From contig JAKBKY010000001.1 in assembly GCA_021832345.1 (NCBI GenBank), positions 334,385-398,384 of the forward strand: a DNA stretch of 64,000 bases, given 5' to 3'. The notes beneath the pieces were generated by a model, which saw only the letters and a program-made list of their open reading frames with translations, was not told the DNA's origin and did not search any database. Source of the stretch: a bacterium (GTDB lineage: Bacteria; Vulcanimicrobiota; Vulcanimicrobiia; Vulcanimicrobiales; Vulcanimicrobiaceae). Below are positions 23,997 to 33,083 of the stretch, in pieces (the stretch's first letter is position 1; each line of letters starts with the position of its first letter). Both the position numbers and the translations under genes were made by a program.

Positions 23997-24722
23997 ATGC
24001 GACTCGTGCGTCACCTCAGCGTCCTGGCCCTCATCGCACTCTGCGGAGCTGCGCCGGCACCGCTGCGCCTTGCCGTAACGCTCCAGCGCCATTCGCTCGA
24101 CCCGCTCGCCTCGATCGGGATTGCGGTCTCAATCGATAATCCGTCTAAACACTTCGTGGCGTTGCATCTCCCCAGTGTGCCCGCATACCGGATCGAGATT
24201 CTTGCGGCCGGGCATCGCGTGTGGAGCAATACGACGACGGCGCGTCCGCTGGCCCTTGCCCATACACGCACGTTGCGCCCCGGCATCAATCCGCTCGTGA
24301 CCTACGAGTGGAACGGCGTCCTTACGGGCGGCGTCGCGCCGCACCGGGAGACCTACCTCCTGCGCGTACGCATCGCCGGAGACCGGCGACTGGTCGCCCA
24401 GCAATCGCTGCGCTTTGCCTCTCCCTTGCCGATCTCGGCGCTGGCGCATATGCGCCATGCCGTTGTGACGATCGCCGGAACCCTCAGCGCAGACGGCCTG
24501 CACCTGCGTGACGCCGGCGGTCGCGTGCGCCTGTCGCGCCGGATCATCGGGGTTGCGCCGGCAAGCGCCCTCGTGGTACGCGGCACCGCAACGGCTCCGC
24601 ATCACCGGCTGCTCTTTGACGTTCGATCGTGGGCCTACCTCAGGGCACAGAGAGCCGTACCAACTCCTGGTAGACCCGCTGCACCGCCGACCGCAAGTGC
24701 TCCACCCCATCGTCGTTCTTGA
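23997..24722 (+). CDS. Exported BsuPI-domain (proteinase-inhibitor-like) protein
   Basis: 241 residues. A signal peptide (1-22) is followed by a beta-sandwich segment resembling BsuPI (PF12690): SIGIAVSIDNPSKHFVALHLPS, YRIEILAAGHRVWSN and the LRPGINPLVTYEWNG strand. BsuPI was named for an intracellular proteinase inhibitor of Bacillus. Many exported members have no known target. ATG at 23997 starts the signal peptide, and 23976 is an in-frame alternative. Its last 83 bases overlap the 3' end of coaE on the other strand, and that proline-rich tail is probably unstructured. Confidence 0.6.
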   Translation: MRLVRHLSVLALIALCGAAPAPLRLAVTLQRHSLDPLASIGIAVSIDNPSKHFVALHLPSVPAYRIEILAAGHRVWSNTTTARPLALAHTRTLRPGINPLVTYEWNGVLTGGVAPHRETYLLRVRIAGDRRLVAQQSLRFASPLPISALAHMRHAVVTIAGTLSADGLHLRDAGGRVRLSRRIIGVAPASALVVRGTATAPHHRLLFDVRSWAYLRAQRAVPTPGRPAAPPTASAPPHRRS

Positions 24723-25230
24723 TGACGTAATCGGCCCGAAGCGCGGCCTTCTCCGGCGAGATCTGAGTTGCCATCCGCGCCCTCACCTGCTCTTCCTTGA
24801 CCAGGTCTCGTGCGACGACGCGAGCGATACGCTGCGCGTCGTCCGCGATGACCACCACGGACTTGTCGACCAACTCGATATAGTCGGTTTCAAAGAGCAG
24901 CGGCACGACGTGCACGATGAGTTGTCCGGGCGCGGCGAAACGCTCGCGTTCGAGCGCTAGACGCCGCACGTGCGGATGCACGATCGCATTGAGGCGCTCG
25001 CGTGCGCTTGGATCCGCGAAGACGATCTCCGCCAAGGCTGCTCGATCCAACACGCCCTCGCGCACGGCCTGGGGCCACTGCATCGCAATCTCACGGATCC
25101 CGTCACTGCCGCGGGTAACCGCCTCGCGCGCGAGCAGATCGGTATCGATCGTCAGTGCGCCCAACTCACTGAAAATCTCTGCGACCGCACTCTTGCCGCT
25201 ACCGATACCGCCCGTAAGCCCCACACGCAT
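24640..25230 (-). CDS. coaE: CoaE, dephospho-CoA kinase
   Basis: 196 residues. The P-loop GLTGGIGSGKS lies at 4-14 and the substrate residues in IDTDLLAREAV follow. HPHVRR and VVPLLFET are further family motifs. It phosphorylates dephospho-CoA in the last step of coenzyme A synthesis. ATG at 25230 gives the standard N-terminus. The longer frame runs into rpsA. It is the last gene of the polA-mutM-rpsA-coaE operon, 38 bases after rpsA. Confidence 0.95.
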   Translation of the reverse strand: MRVGLTGGIGSGKSAVAEIFSELGALTIDTDLLAREAVTRGSDGIREIAMQWPQAVREGVLDRAALAEIVFADPSARERLNAIVHPHVRRLALERERFAAPGQLIVHVVPLLFETDYIELVDKSVVVIADDAQRIARVVARDLVKEEQVRARMATQISPEKAALRADYVIKNDDGVEHLRSAVQRVYQELVRLSVP

Positions 25231-25268
25231 GCAAGGGCAGTTCGCCGTTCGTGCGGCGAGCCTCCCTC

Positions 25269-26498
25269 TTACTCCGTGGGTTGAGGCGAGGATATCTCCT
25301 CCGGCTCCGGGGCCGGCTCCGGTTCCGGGGCCAACTCCGGCGCCGACTCCGGTTCCGGCGCACCGAGCGCATCGCCGATCGTGCCCAGGATCCCGTCGCT
25401 GACCAGCACTTCGATCTCTTCGGGCGGGATATCCGCCACGTGTTCGATGGAGGCAGTGATGCGTCGAGTGGCTTGATTGATCGTATTGAGCGTGACTTCG
25501 ATCTCTTGCCCGGCCGAGTAGTGACCCGCCGGATCGAACTCGCCCTTCGGGACCATCGCCAAGATGCCGGGAACCAGCTCCACGAGGAGGTAGTTCGGCG
25601 TCACTTTGACGATCTGCGCTTGCAGCTTCCGGCCTTCGACCAGCTTCTCTGCGTGCTCGTCCCAAGGATCCGGCAACGCATGTTTGAGCGACAAGCTCAC
25701 CTTCTTGGCGTCTTGATCGAACTTCATGATCTCGACTTGGACTTCATCGCCGATCTTGACGACCTCCGACGGATGCTTGATGCGCGCGTATGACAACTCG
25801 CTGTTGTGGATCAATCCATCGATCCCACCGAGATCCACGAAGGCACCGAAATCGGCCAGCCGCACGACGAGACCGGTGCGAATCTGCCCGATCTCCATCG
25901 TGTCGAGCAACTCTTGCTTCTTGGCCTGCATCTCTTCTTCGAGAACCAAGCGCTGCGAAAGCACGACGCGATGGCGTTTATGATCGAGATCGATCACTTT
26001 GAGGCGCAGCTTCTGATTGATGAGTTCGTCGAGGTTGCCGACCGGTTGGCGACGGATCTGCGACGCCGGCACGAAGCCGCGCATCCCCAGGTCCACCAGA
26101 ACGCCGCCTTTGACAACTTGCGTGACGGTCGCTTCGATCACCTCATCGCGTTCGTGCGCCTCCATGACCTTCTCCCAGGTCTTGAGCGCGCGAGCCCGGC
26201 GTTCGGAGAGGAACAGTGTGCCGTCCATCTCGTCGATGCGATGGACCATGACTTCAAGCGTATCGCCGACTTTGAGGCCCTTCGGCTCGATGGCTAGCGA
26301 CAGTTCGCGGAATGGGAGGACGCCTTCCGATTTTCCACCGACATCAACGAGTAACTCGTCTTTGTCTTTCTGGACGATCGTACCGACGAGGACTTGGCCT
26401 TCGTCTAAGACCTTGAGCGACTCTTCGTACAGCCGCTGCTCGAATGCGAGTTGATCCTCTTCTTCGTGGTGTGACGGAGCGATTTGCGTGGTAGAGAT
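25269..26498 (-). CDS. rpsA: Ribosomal protein S1 (four S1 domains), apparent ATC start
   Basis: About 409 residues with four S1 RNA-binding domains in series (openings at GQVLVGTIVQKDKDELLVDVG, EVIEATVTQVVKGGVLVDLG, GQIRTGLVVRLADFGAFVDLG and KLQAQIVKVTPNYLLVELV, each within 20 residues when split), then an acidic PE-rich tail. It delivers mRNA to the ribosome. Four rather than six domains fits non-proteobacterial S1. The start is odd: no ATG, GTG or TTG occurs between the end of mutM and the first conserved residues. An ATC at 26498 follows AGGAAG by six bases and would give MSTTQ. The alternative is GTG at 26561 or 26564, inside mutM. Confidence 0.93.
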   Translation of the reverse strand: MSTTQIAPSHHEEEDQLAFEQRLYEESLKVLDEGQVLVGTIVQKDKDELLVDVGGKSEGVLPFRELSLAIEPKGLKVGDTLEVMVHRIDEMDGTLFLSERRARALKTWEKVMEAHERDEVIEATVTQVVKGGVLVDLGMRGFVPASQIRRQPVGNLDELINQKLRLKVIDLDHKRHRVVLSQRLVLEEEMQAKKQELLDTMEIGQIRTGLVVRLADFGAFVDLGGIDGLIHNSELSYARIKHPSEVVKIGDEVQVEIMKFDQDAKKVSLSLKHALPDPWDEHAEKLVEGRKLQAQIVKVTPNYLLVELVPGILAMVPKGEFDPAGHYSAGQEIEVTLNTINQATRRITASIEHVADIPPEEIEVLVSDGILGTIGDALGAPEPESAPELAPEPEPAPEPEEISSPQPTE

Positions 26499-26539
26499 GT
26501 TGAACTTCCTACTTTCTATTTTTTCTTTTGTCGCGAACG

Positions 26540-27352
26540 TTACCGTTGGCAGGTTCGGCACCACCAGGTTCCGCGTTGTGCGATCACCGTTCGTACGATC
26601 GGCCGCTCGCAACGCGAACACGGCTCTCCCGCTCGTCCGTAGACCGACAGACGATTTTGAAAACCGCCCGCCAAGCCATCGGCATCCACATAGTCGTCGA
26701 TGCTCGTGCCGCGCAACTCGATCGCCCGGGCTAAGACATCTACGACGGCATCGCGCAACCGGCGAATCGCCGGAGAGGTCAACGCCTTTCCAGGCCGGCT
26801 CGGTCGAATCCGAGCCCCCCAGAGCGCCTCACAAGCATAGATATTGCCGATGCCGACGAGTCGCCGCTGATCCAGGAGAAACACCTTAACCGGCGTTGTC
26901 CGCCCAGAGAGCATAGCCGTAAAGCGCTCCGGAGTAAAGTCCCGAGAGAGCGGCTCGAGCCCCAAGGCGGCATCCCAGGCCTCGGTGGGCTCCACCAAGC
27001 GCATCCGGCCGAAGGTCCGCACGTCCGCAAAACTCAGCCGCAGACCGCCCTCCAGCCGCAGGCTCACGTGCGTCGCCGGGTAGGGCGCATCGCCCTCGTC
27101 CCCCACGATGAGGCGCCCGGTCATCCGTAGGCTGGTCACCAGCCGCCGGCCGGAGGCCAAGAGCAGGACCGCGTATTTGCCCCGCCGCCGGCTGCCGACG
27201 ATCCGCTCTCCAACCAGCGCGGGCGCGAACTGCACGCCCACCGGCGCGAGCGCCATCTTCGGCAGCAACACCTGGACCGCGAGGATCCGTCGACCCACCA
27301 CCGCTGCCTCCAGGCCGCGAACGATCGTTTCAACCTCGGGCAGCTCCGGCAT
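26540..27352 (-). CDS. mutM: MutM/Fpg, formamidopyrimidine-DNA glycosylase
   Basis: 270 residues. The mature N-terminus PELPEVET supplies the catalytic proline P2 and E3. The central helix-two-turn-helix contains RRLVGIGNIYACEALWGA, and the C-terminal zinc finger has four cysteines (CSRC and CRTC pairs) before the final QR. It removes oxidised purines such as 8-oxoguanine and cuts the strand. ATG at 27352 is required because the proline must be residue 2. It follows the DUF192 gene by seven bases. Confidence 0.97.
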   Translation of the reverse strand: MPELPEVETIVRGLEAAVVGRRILAVQVLLPKMALAPVGVQFAPALVGERIVGSRRRGKYAVLLLASGRRLVTSLRMTGRLIVGDEGDAPYPATHVSLRLEGGLRLSFADVRTFGRMRLVEPTEAWDAALGLEPLSRDFTPERFTAMLSGRTTPVKVFLLDQRRLVGIGNIYACEALWGARIRPSRPGKALTSPAIRRLRDAVVDVLARAIELRGTSIDDYVDADGLAGGFQNRLSVYGRAGEPCSRCERPIVRTVIAQRGTWWCRTCQR

Positions 27353-27359
27353 CGGCCGC

Positions 27360-27848
27360 CTACGGGGAGGAGCGGCGCGGCGCCAGGAGCCGTACGCCCG
27401 GGACGATGCCGGCCTTGGCCGCTTCGCCGGCGGCAAGCTCGATCACGTACTGCGCGCGCCCACGCTCACGCGGAATGCAGACATCGGTGAGCGTGGGCGA
27501 GACGGTGGGCACGTCTGCCGCAATCGAGCGTACGCGGCCGTCGGCTCCGATGAAGACCATGTCCAGCGGCACCAGAGTGTCCTTCATCCAAAACTTGACC
27601 AGGCCGTCGTGCGCGAAGACAAAGAGCATGCCGGTATCGGGCGGCAACGTCCTGCGATCCATGAGGCCGCGCTCCCGTTCGGCGTACGTGTCGGCAACCT
27701 CAAGCGACAGGACGGCCCGCGGCGCCCACACCACCATGCGCTGCAGCGGCGGCGGCGGCGTGGCCGCCGAATCCGCTTGCGCCCAGGCGCCGCTTGCGAG
27801 CAGCACCGCCAACGCCAGCACCTTAACCGTGGTATGGTTGAACGTCAT
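27360..27848 (-). CDS. Exported DUF192 protein
   Basis: 162 residues. A signal peptide (about 1-23) precedes a DUF192 domain with the family hallmarks AERERGLMDRR, MLFVFAHDGLVKFWMKDTLVPLDMVFI and GRAQYVIELAAGEAAKAGI. DUF192 proteins are small extracytoplasmic beta-proteins of unknown role. The first 26 bases overlap the 3' end of polA, so the two are co-transcribed. The position between polA and mutM looks like operon economy rather than a shared task. Confidence 0.88.
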   Translation of the reverse strand: MTFNHTTVKVLALAVLLASGAWAQADSAATPPPPLQRMVVWAPRAVLSLEVADTYAERERGLMDRRTLPPDTGMLFVFAHDGLVKFWMKDTLVPLDMVFIGADGRVRSIAADVPTVSPTLTDVCIPRERGRAQYVIELAAGEAAKAGIVPGVRLLAPRRSSP

Positions 27849-30447
27849 ACCAGTCTCTCCCCGACTTCAAGGTCACGACGAGCGGTACGCTCAACTGCAT
27901 CGCACCCTCCATCTCGCTGCGAACCATGGGCGCAACATCGGCCAGCGCATCGCGACGAACGTCGAAGATCAACTCGTCGTGGATCTGCAGCAGCATCGTC
28001 GCCTCGCAATGCTCCACATCGATGCGCCGCGCGATCCGCACCATCGCAAGCTTCATTAAATCGGCGGCACTGCCTTGCAGCGGAGCGTTTACCGCCTCTC
28101 GCTCGGCGGAGCTGCGCACCAAGTAGACATCCGAACGCAGGGCTGGAACATAGCGACGGCGACCCATGATCGTCGTGACATAGCCGCGCTCCCGGCCCTC
28201 TTCGAGTGTGCGTTCGAGATAGGCGCGCACGGATGGAAAGCGCGCGAAGTACGCCGCCGTGATCTCTCGGGCGCGCGAGCGGTCGGTCTCCAAACGCTGG
28301 GCCAGGCCGAAGTCCGACATCCCGTAGAGCAGGCCGAAGTTGACGATCTTCGCCATGCGGCGTTGTTCCGCAGTCGCCGTTTGGGCTTCATTCAAGGCAA
28401 AGAGCTGACGGGCCGTAAAGTCGTGAATATCTTGCCCCGCCTCAAAGGCCGCCCGCATCGCCGCGTCTCCCGAGAGGTGCGCCAGCAGGCGCAGCTCAAT
28501 TTGGCTATAGTCGGCGGCAAGTAAGACGTGAGCGCCGTCGGCGGCCACAAAGGCCTTACGAATGCGCCGTCCGAGATCGCCGCGCACGGGGATGTTCTGG
28601 AGGTTTGGGTTGGTGGACGAGAGCCTGCCGGTTGCCGTGGCCGCCTGATTGAACACCGTGTGGAGGCGACCGTCGCGCGGATCGACCAACTGCGGAATGA
28701 CTTCGACGTAGGTATTCTTGAGCTTGGTGACTTCGCGCCAGTCCAGCACCAGCCGGCAGATCGGGTACTCGGCTGCCAGCGCCTGCAAGACTTCAACGCC
28801 CGTCGCCCATCCCGTCTTGTTCTTCTTGCCGCCCGGAATCTGCAGACGCTCGAAGAGGACGTGCCCGAGTTGCTGGGGCGAGCCGATGTTAAACGTCTCG
28901 CCGGCAAAGTCGTAGATCCGTTGCTGCAACGTCGCGATGGAGGCATCGAGTTCGCCTGCGAGGCTTCGCAACTCGCCGGTGTCGACCGCAATGCCGGCCT
29001 CTTCCATCCTTCCTAAGATGGTAGCCAGTGGAACTTCGATCTCTTCATAGAGGCGTATTTGGTCGCGCTCGGCCAGCACCGGGCGTGTGTAGTCGAGCAG
29101 TTGCATCGCCGCATCGGCTTGCGCGGCCGGATCCTCACCGGGATCGATCTGCAGATACTGCAGCGTGGCTTGCGCAAGCGATGAGAAGGTGAGCGATGGA
29201 TCGAGCAGATGCGCGGCCAGCATCGCATCGTCGCCGGCGACGCGCCATGCAAAGCCGAGGTCGCGTAGCGCATGCATCGCCCGCTTCGCATCGTAAAACG
29301 CGAGTCTCGGATGCTTCCACAGGGCCTCACAGGCGGCGCGAACGTCGCGCTGGGCCAGAGCGCTGCGCGCAAAGGCCAGCCCCGACCCGGCGCGATCGGT
29401 CATGCCGAGCCCGTCGCCATCAAGCGTCAGCATAACGCGCTCGCACCCGGCGAGCTGGGTGATGGCCTGCGCTAAGCGCACGAACTCCGGCGGATCGACC
29501 GCCGCAACAAACGAACGATACTCTCCCTTGGGCCGGGGCGCCCGATCGAAGAGCGGCATATCGCTTGGCGGATCGAGTTTGTTCAACAGCGACGTGAACT
29601 GCATCTCGGCATAGAGCCGGTAGAGCGCGTCGTTCGACGGCGGCGTATACCAAGCGCGCTCCCAATCGACGCCCACCTTAAGGTCGCGCCGAATCCGGGA
29701 GACGTCGCGACAGATCTTCGCCTGCTCGCCGTAGCGTTCGATCAGCGTACGCAGCTTCTCCGTCCCGGCAAGCGCCGGCTGCGCGAGCAACGCATCGAGG
29801 CTGCCGGCAGCGGCGATAAGTTTGCTCGCCGTCTTCTCGCCGATTCCGGGGATCCCGGGCAGATTATCCGAAGGGTCGCCTTTGAGTCCGCGATAATCGG
29901 CAAGCTGCGACGGTTTGAGACCATAGCGCTCTCGCACCGCAGCCGGATCGTAGCGCACCACATCGCTGATTCCACGCCGCGTCGTCACGACGGTCGTCCG
30001 TTCGTCGACCAACTGCAGCAAATCCAAGTCGCCGGTGACGATCACCGTCGTCGCCCCGGCATCTTCGGCTTGCCGCGCGAGGGTCGCGATGACGTCGTCG
30101 GCCTCCTCTCCCTCCTGTTCGAGGATCGGGATGCCGTAGACCGCTAAGATCTCGCGTACCAGCGCAAACTGTGGGCGCAAGGGATCGGGCATCGCTTCGC
30201 GATGCGCCTTGTACGCGGGGAAGAGCGCTACGCGTTCGGCGGGCATCCCCTTGTCGAAGGCCGCAATGACATGCGTCGGCCGCTCCTCGGCGAGAAGCTT
30301 GTTGAGCATCATCGTGAAGCCGTAGGCCGCGTTGACCGGCATCCCGTCCTTGCGCGTGAGCGACGGCAACGCGAAGAATGCGCGGTAGACCAAGCCGTAG
30401 GTATCCAGCAGCATCAGCTCCGCGCTCTCGCAACGCCGATCGCTCAT
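27823..30447 (-). CDS. polA: DNA polymerase I with degenerate proofreading domain
   Basis: 874 residues. The 5' nuclease domain (about 1-290) contains LLDTYGLVYRAFFAL, LKGDPSDNLPGIPGIG and the acidic EGEEADDVIATLA. The 3'-5' exonuclease-like domain follows, but at the first acidic motif, where active enzymes have DTET or DxE, this protein has TLDGDGLGM. Proofreading is probably lost, as in Taq polymerase. The polymerase domain has motif A LLAADYSQIELRLLAHLSGD, motif B RRMAKIVNFGLLYGMS and motif C QIHDELIFD. ATG at 30447 overlaps the upstream stop by four bases. Confidence 0.96.
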   Translation of the reverse strand: MSDRRCESAELMLLDTYGLVYRAFFALPSLTRKDGMPVNAAYGFTMMLNKLLAEERPTHVIAAFDKGMPAERVALFPAYKAHREAMPDPLRPQFALVREILAVYGIPILEQEGEEADDVIATLARQAEDAGATTVIVTGDLDLLQLVDERTTVVTTRRGISDVVRYDPAAVRERYGLKPSQLADYRGLKGDPSDNLPGIPGIGEKTASKLIAAAGSLDALLAQPALAGTEKLRTLIERYGEQAKICRDVSRIRRDLKVGVDWERAWYTPPSNDALYRLYAEMQFTSLLNKLDPPSDMPLFDRAPRPKGEYRSFVAAVDPPEFVRLAQAITQLAGCERVMLTLDGDGLGMTDRAGSGLAFARSALAQRDVRAACEALWKHPRLAFYDAKRAMHALRDLGFAWRVAGDDAMLAAHLLDPSLTFSSLAQATLQYLQIDPGEDPAAQADAAMQLLDYTRPVLAERDQIRLYEEIEVPLATILGRMEEAGIAVDTGELRSLAGELDASIATLQQRIYDFAGETFNIGSPQQLGHVLFERLQIPGGKKNKTGWATGVEVLQALAAEYPICRLVLDWREVTKLKNTYVEVIPQLVDPRDGRLHTVFNQAATATGRLSSTNPNLQNIPVRGDLGRRIRKAFVAADGAHVLLAADYSQIELRLLAHLSGDAAMRAAFEAGQDIHDFTARQLFALNEAQTATAEQRRMAKIVNFGLLYGMSDFGLAQRLETDRSRAREITAAYFARFPSVRAYLERTLEEGRERGYVTTIMGRRRYVPALRSDVYLVRSSAEREAVNAPLQGSAADLMKLAMVRIARRIDVEHCEATMLLQIHDELIFDVRRDALADVAPMVRSEMEGAMQLSVPLVVTLKSGRDWYDVQPYHG

Positions 30448-32819
30448 CGCACGACGATTCGCGCCGAGCCGGCCGCAAGACGACCGTTGTCGGCGATCTC
30501 AAGCAAAGAGAGCGTATAGGCGCCGGCACGGCGCGGCAGCGGGACGCGGATGAGGTCGCTCGCCGGCCGTTCAACTTTCCAGTACAGGGCGCTGGAGTTG
30601 GCCTTCGCCAAGGTCGCTTTCGGGCGCGGCGCAGTCGGACGAACGAAGACGATCACCTGCGGATGAGCGCCGGTTGAATCGACCCACGGATGCCAGGTGA
30701 CTCCCGGGGGCGCACTCGTCTGCGTCGTCGTCAAGCGCACGCCCAAAAGCTGCGGCGCGGTTTCAAAGAGGGCGCTGCCGGAGGGAATGCCGCGACTCAA
30801 GCGCACGACCAACGTTCCGTGCGTCGCCAACGGCTGCACCACGCGAACGAGCGCGACGGCGCCGGGCGTATTGCCGCCGCCGATGGTGATACGCATCGGC
30901 ACGGCACGCCCGGGTGCGTCTTCAGGCAACGGGACTACGTTCCAGGCGAGCGCCCCGTCCCGCACGACCGCCGCTCCGACGTCCAACTGCCCCGGAGCAT
31001 CGAGTACGCGAAACATCGTCGAGGCTCGACCGTCATGCGTGGGCACGACGCGCGTGTACATGCTGATCGCGCTATCGACGGAGAGAAACGCATCGCCGCG
31101 CGCACCGGGGCTGGTGACCTGCACGCCCATATCTTCGCCTGCCCGATAAACGCTGCGGCCAAGCCCGATGTGCACAGCATCGCTTGCGTCCGTGCGCTGC
31201 ACGTCGTCGGCTCGCGGCACCACACTGACCTGTGCTGCATCGGAAGCCTCCGCACCGTTGAAAACAGCTTTCGCCAAGACGATACTGGTGCCCAGAGATG
31301 CACGGCGAAAGACGCCGTGCGCCCAGCCCTGGGCATCGAGCGTCACGGTCTGTTGCTGCACGCTTGGATCGTGCGCCAGTTGCACCGTTACCGTGACGTT
31401 ACGCGCGGGTGCATCGGTCGCCACATAGCGGCCGACAACTTGAAAGCCGACCGGAACTCCGAGCGTCGTACGGTCGTGGTCCAGCCGCAAGCGGAGCGCG
31501 ATCGGCGCGGTGGGAACGACGATCCGGGTATCGGCGGTCGCGCCGCCCGCCGATGCGCGTACGCCATAGGTGGAGGCGAGCCCGTCGGTCGGGCGCGGGA
31601 TATCGAACGTGGCCTGCCCGTCTCCGCCGGTACGGACCGTCGTCTTATACCAGCGGGTCGTCCCCCACGCATCGTCGTCGCCCGGACCACCGAAGAGGAT
31701 ATGCGGCGAGCGTACCACCGCGACCGTGACGGGAACGCCGCCGACCGGCCGCCCATAACGCCGCGCTCTGACCGTCACGGGCACGTTTGCATCGGGATTG
31801 CATTCGCGCACGCACGCCGAGGCCACCGAGAGCGAGAGCCCGTTGGCATCGGCATCGATATGCAGCGACGCTCCGGCCACGCCGCCCGCCGCCTGCGCGA
31901 GCACGGCATAGTCTCCGGCGGGCGCGTTCGCCGGAATCTTGAGGCTCGTCGCAAAGGCGCCCGCAGGATTGAGCCGCACGGCATCGTGGGCGATCAGGCG
32001 CGCGCCGTATCGTAGCTCGACTTCACCGCCGACATCACCCGCCGGTCGAAACGCCGAGCCGACTTGCCGTCGCGCGAATCCGACGACCTGGACGACGCCT
32101 CCGGCGTGCAGCGACGCGGAATCCAAACGTATTCCCAGGAGCGTGCGCGGCAACGGCGCCTGCGGAAGAAACGACACGAATGCGTAGCTATCACCCCACT
32201 GCGCGAGCGCAAAGACCGGCCGCGGCATACCGGTCCAGCGCAGGACGCCGTCGTCATGTGTGTAGCGCGTGACAAAGCGCCCGTTCACGACGAACTGCAC
32301 CCGCATGTGCGAGAGCGCCCGGCCGCTCCCGAGGTCGGTCGCGTACAGGAGAATGTCATGGGGCGTCTGCTTGGCCAGCAAGGCGACCAGAGTGCGATTG
32401 ATCCACACTTGCTCGCCGACGTTGCCGCGCCGCGCCTCGACCACGAAGAACCCTTGGCGGTTCCCAAGCGGAACCGTAACCTCACTTGACTGGAACTGAA
32501 AACCGCCCGGGGGTGTATAGCTCCAGGTCGCAACCGGACGCCGGCCTGCCGTGACGATCACGCGCGGCCGGGCGTTCGTGCCCGCCGTCAAGACGTCGCC
32601 CGGGTTCACCTGATAGGCCGCGAACTGCACCGGCGCGTTCGTATAGGTATCGAGCCGAACCGTGGTGGGCTGCCACGGCACGTTTGAATCCCGCGCGAAG
32701 AGCATAAAGTTCGAGTCCAGCTTGTGGAAATCGACGATCGGTCGCTCTGCATTCGCGGGCAGCGCGCAGAGGAGGGCGCAGACCAGTGTCGCGGCCAGGA
32801 TTCGTGAGGGGCGGAGCAT
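30444..32819 (-). CDS. Exported MG2-domain (alpha-2-macroglobulin N-terminal-like) protein
   Basis: 791 residues. A signal peptide (1-24, ending PANAE) leads into a chain of beta-sandwich domains resembling the macroglobulin (MG) domains of bacterial alpha-2-macroglobulins: an ARRGNVGEQVWINRTLVALL strand, HDILLYATDLGSGRALSHMRV and GGVVQVVGFARRQVGSAFRP. It lacks the CxEQ thioester and the C-terminal receptor-like part, and is about half normal length. It could be a scaffold or adhesin rather than a protease trap. Its stop overlaps the polA start by four bases, an unexpected coupling of an envelope protein with DNA polymerase. Confidence 0.6.
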   Translation of the reverse strand: MLRPSRILAATLVCALLCALPANAERPIVDFHKLDSNFMLFARDSNVPWQPTTVRLDTYTNAPVQFAAYQVNPGDVLTAGTNARPRVIVTAGRRPVATWSYTPPGGFQFQSSEVTVPLGNRQGFFVVEARRGNVGEQVWINRTLVALLAKQTPHDILLYATDLGSGRALSHMRVQFVVNGRFVTRYTHDDGVLRWTGMPRPVFALAQWGDSYAFVSFLPQAPLPRTLLGIRLDSASLHAGGVVQVVGFARRQVGSAFRPAGDVGGEVELRYGARLIAHDAVRLNPAGAFATSLKIPANAPAGDYAVLAQAAGGVAGASLHIDADANGLSLSVASACVRECNPDANVPVTVRARRYGRPVGGVPVTVAVVRSPHILFGGPGDDDAWGTTRWYKTTVRTGGDGQATFDIPRPTDGLASTYGVRASAGGATADTRIVVPTAPIALRLRLDHDRTTLGVPVGFQVVGRYVATDAPARNVTVTVQLAHDPSVQQQTVTLDAQGWAHGVFRRASLGTSIVLAKAVFNGAEASDAAQVSVVPRADDVQRTDASDAVHIGLGRSVYRAGEDMGVQVTSPGARGDAFLSVDSAISMYTRVVPTHDGRASTMFRVLDAPGQLDVGAAVVRDGALAWNVVPLPEDAPGRAVPMRITIGGGNTPGAVALVRVVQPLATHGTLVVRLSRGIPSGSALFETAPQLLGVRLTTTQTSAPPGVTWHPWVDSTGAHPQVIVFVRPTAPRPKATLAKANSSALYWKVERPASDLIRVPLPRRAGAYTLSLLEIADNGRLAAGSARIVVR

Positions 32820-32898
32820 GCGGACTCGGGCCTTCGACGGCCCGGGGCAGGGGCCTTGCCCTGCAGGGCACCGCTCGGCTACCGCGTAACCACCCTTT

Positions 32899-33066
32899 GT
32901 GGATGATCGCGAGCCTCAGGGGAACTCTACCTCGACCCGTTGCCGTTACTGCGGTAGCGAGGAGCCGGCCACGACATGCGACGATCTGCGACGACGCGAT
33001 CACTACCAGGTTGTCGTCGCGTGCGGATCCTGCGGACATGTCTTCGTCGCTATCTCGCGCAACTAA
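32899..33066 (+). CDS. 55-residue zinc-ribbon mini-protein
   Basis: A GTG-started frame (32899) too short for routine gene finding. It encodes two Cys-x-x-Cys knuckles: RCRYCGS (C15, C18) and ACGSCGHVF (C42, C45), with another cysteine at C27. This is the layout of a treble-clef or rubredoxin-like zinc ribbon. An in-frame stop (TAA) lies just upstream of the GTG, so the start is bounded. No clear ribosome-binding site. It is 17 bases before the next gene in the same direction. Function unknown; nucleic-acid or protein binding is the usual role. Confidence 0.55.
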   Translation: MDDREPQGNSTSTRCRYCGSEEPATTCDDLRRRDHYQVVVACGSCGHVFVAISRN

Positions 33067-33083
33067 CTCTCCACGGAACGACC

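Noticed and set aside
32976-33083. N-terminal extension of the exported protein at 33084
   Set aside because: The extension would remove the signal peptide from the N-terminus and overlaps the zinc-ribbon frame. The ATG at 33084 is better.
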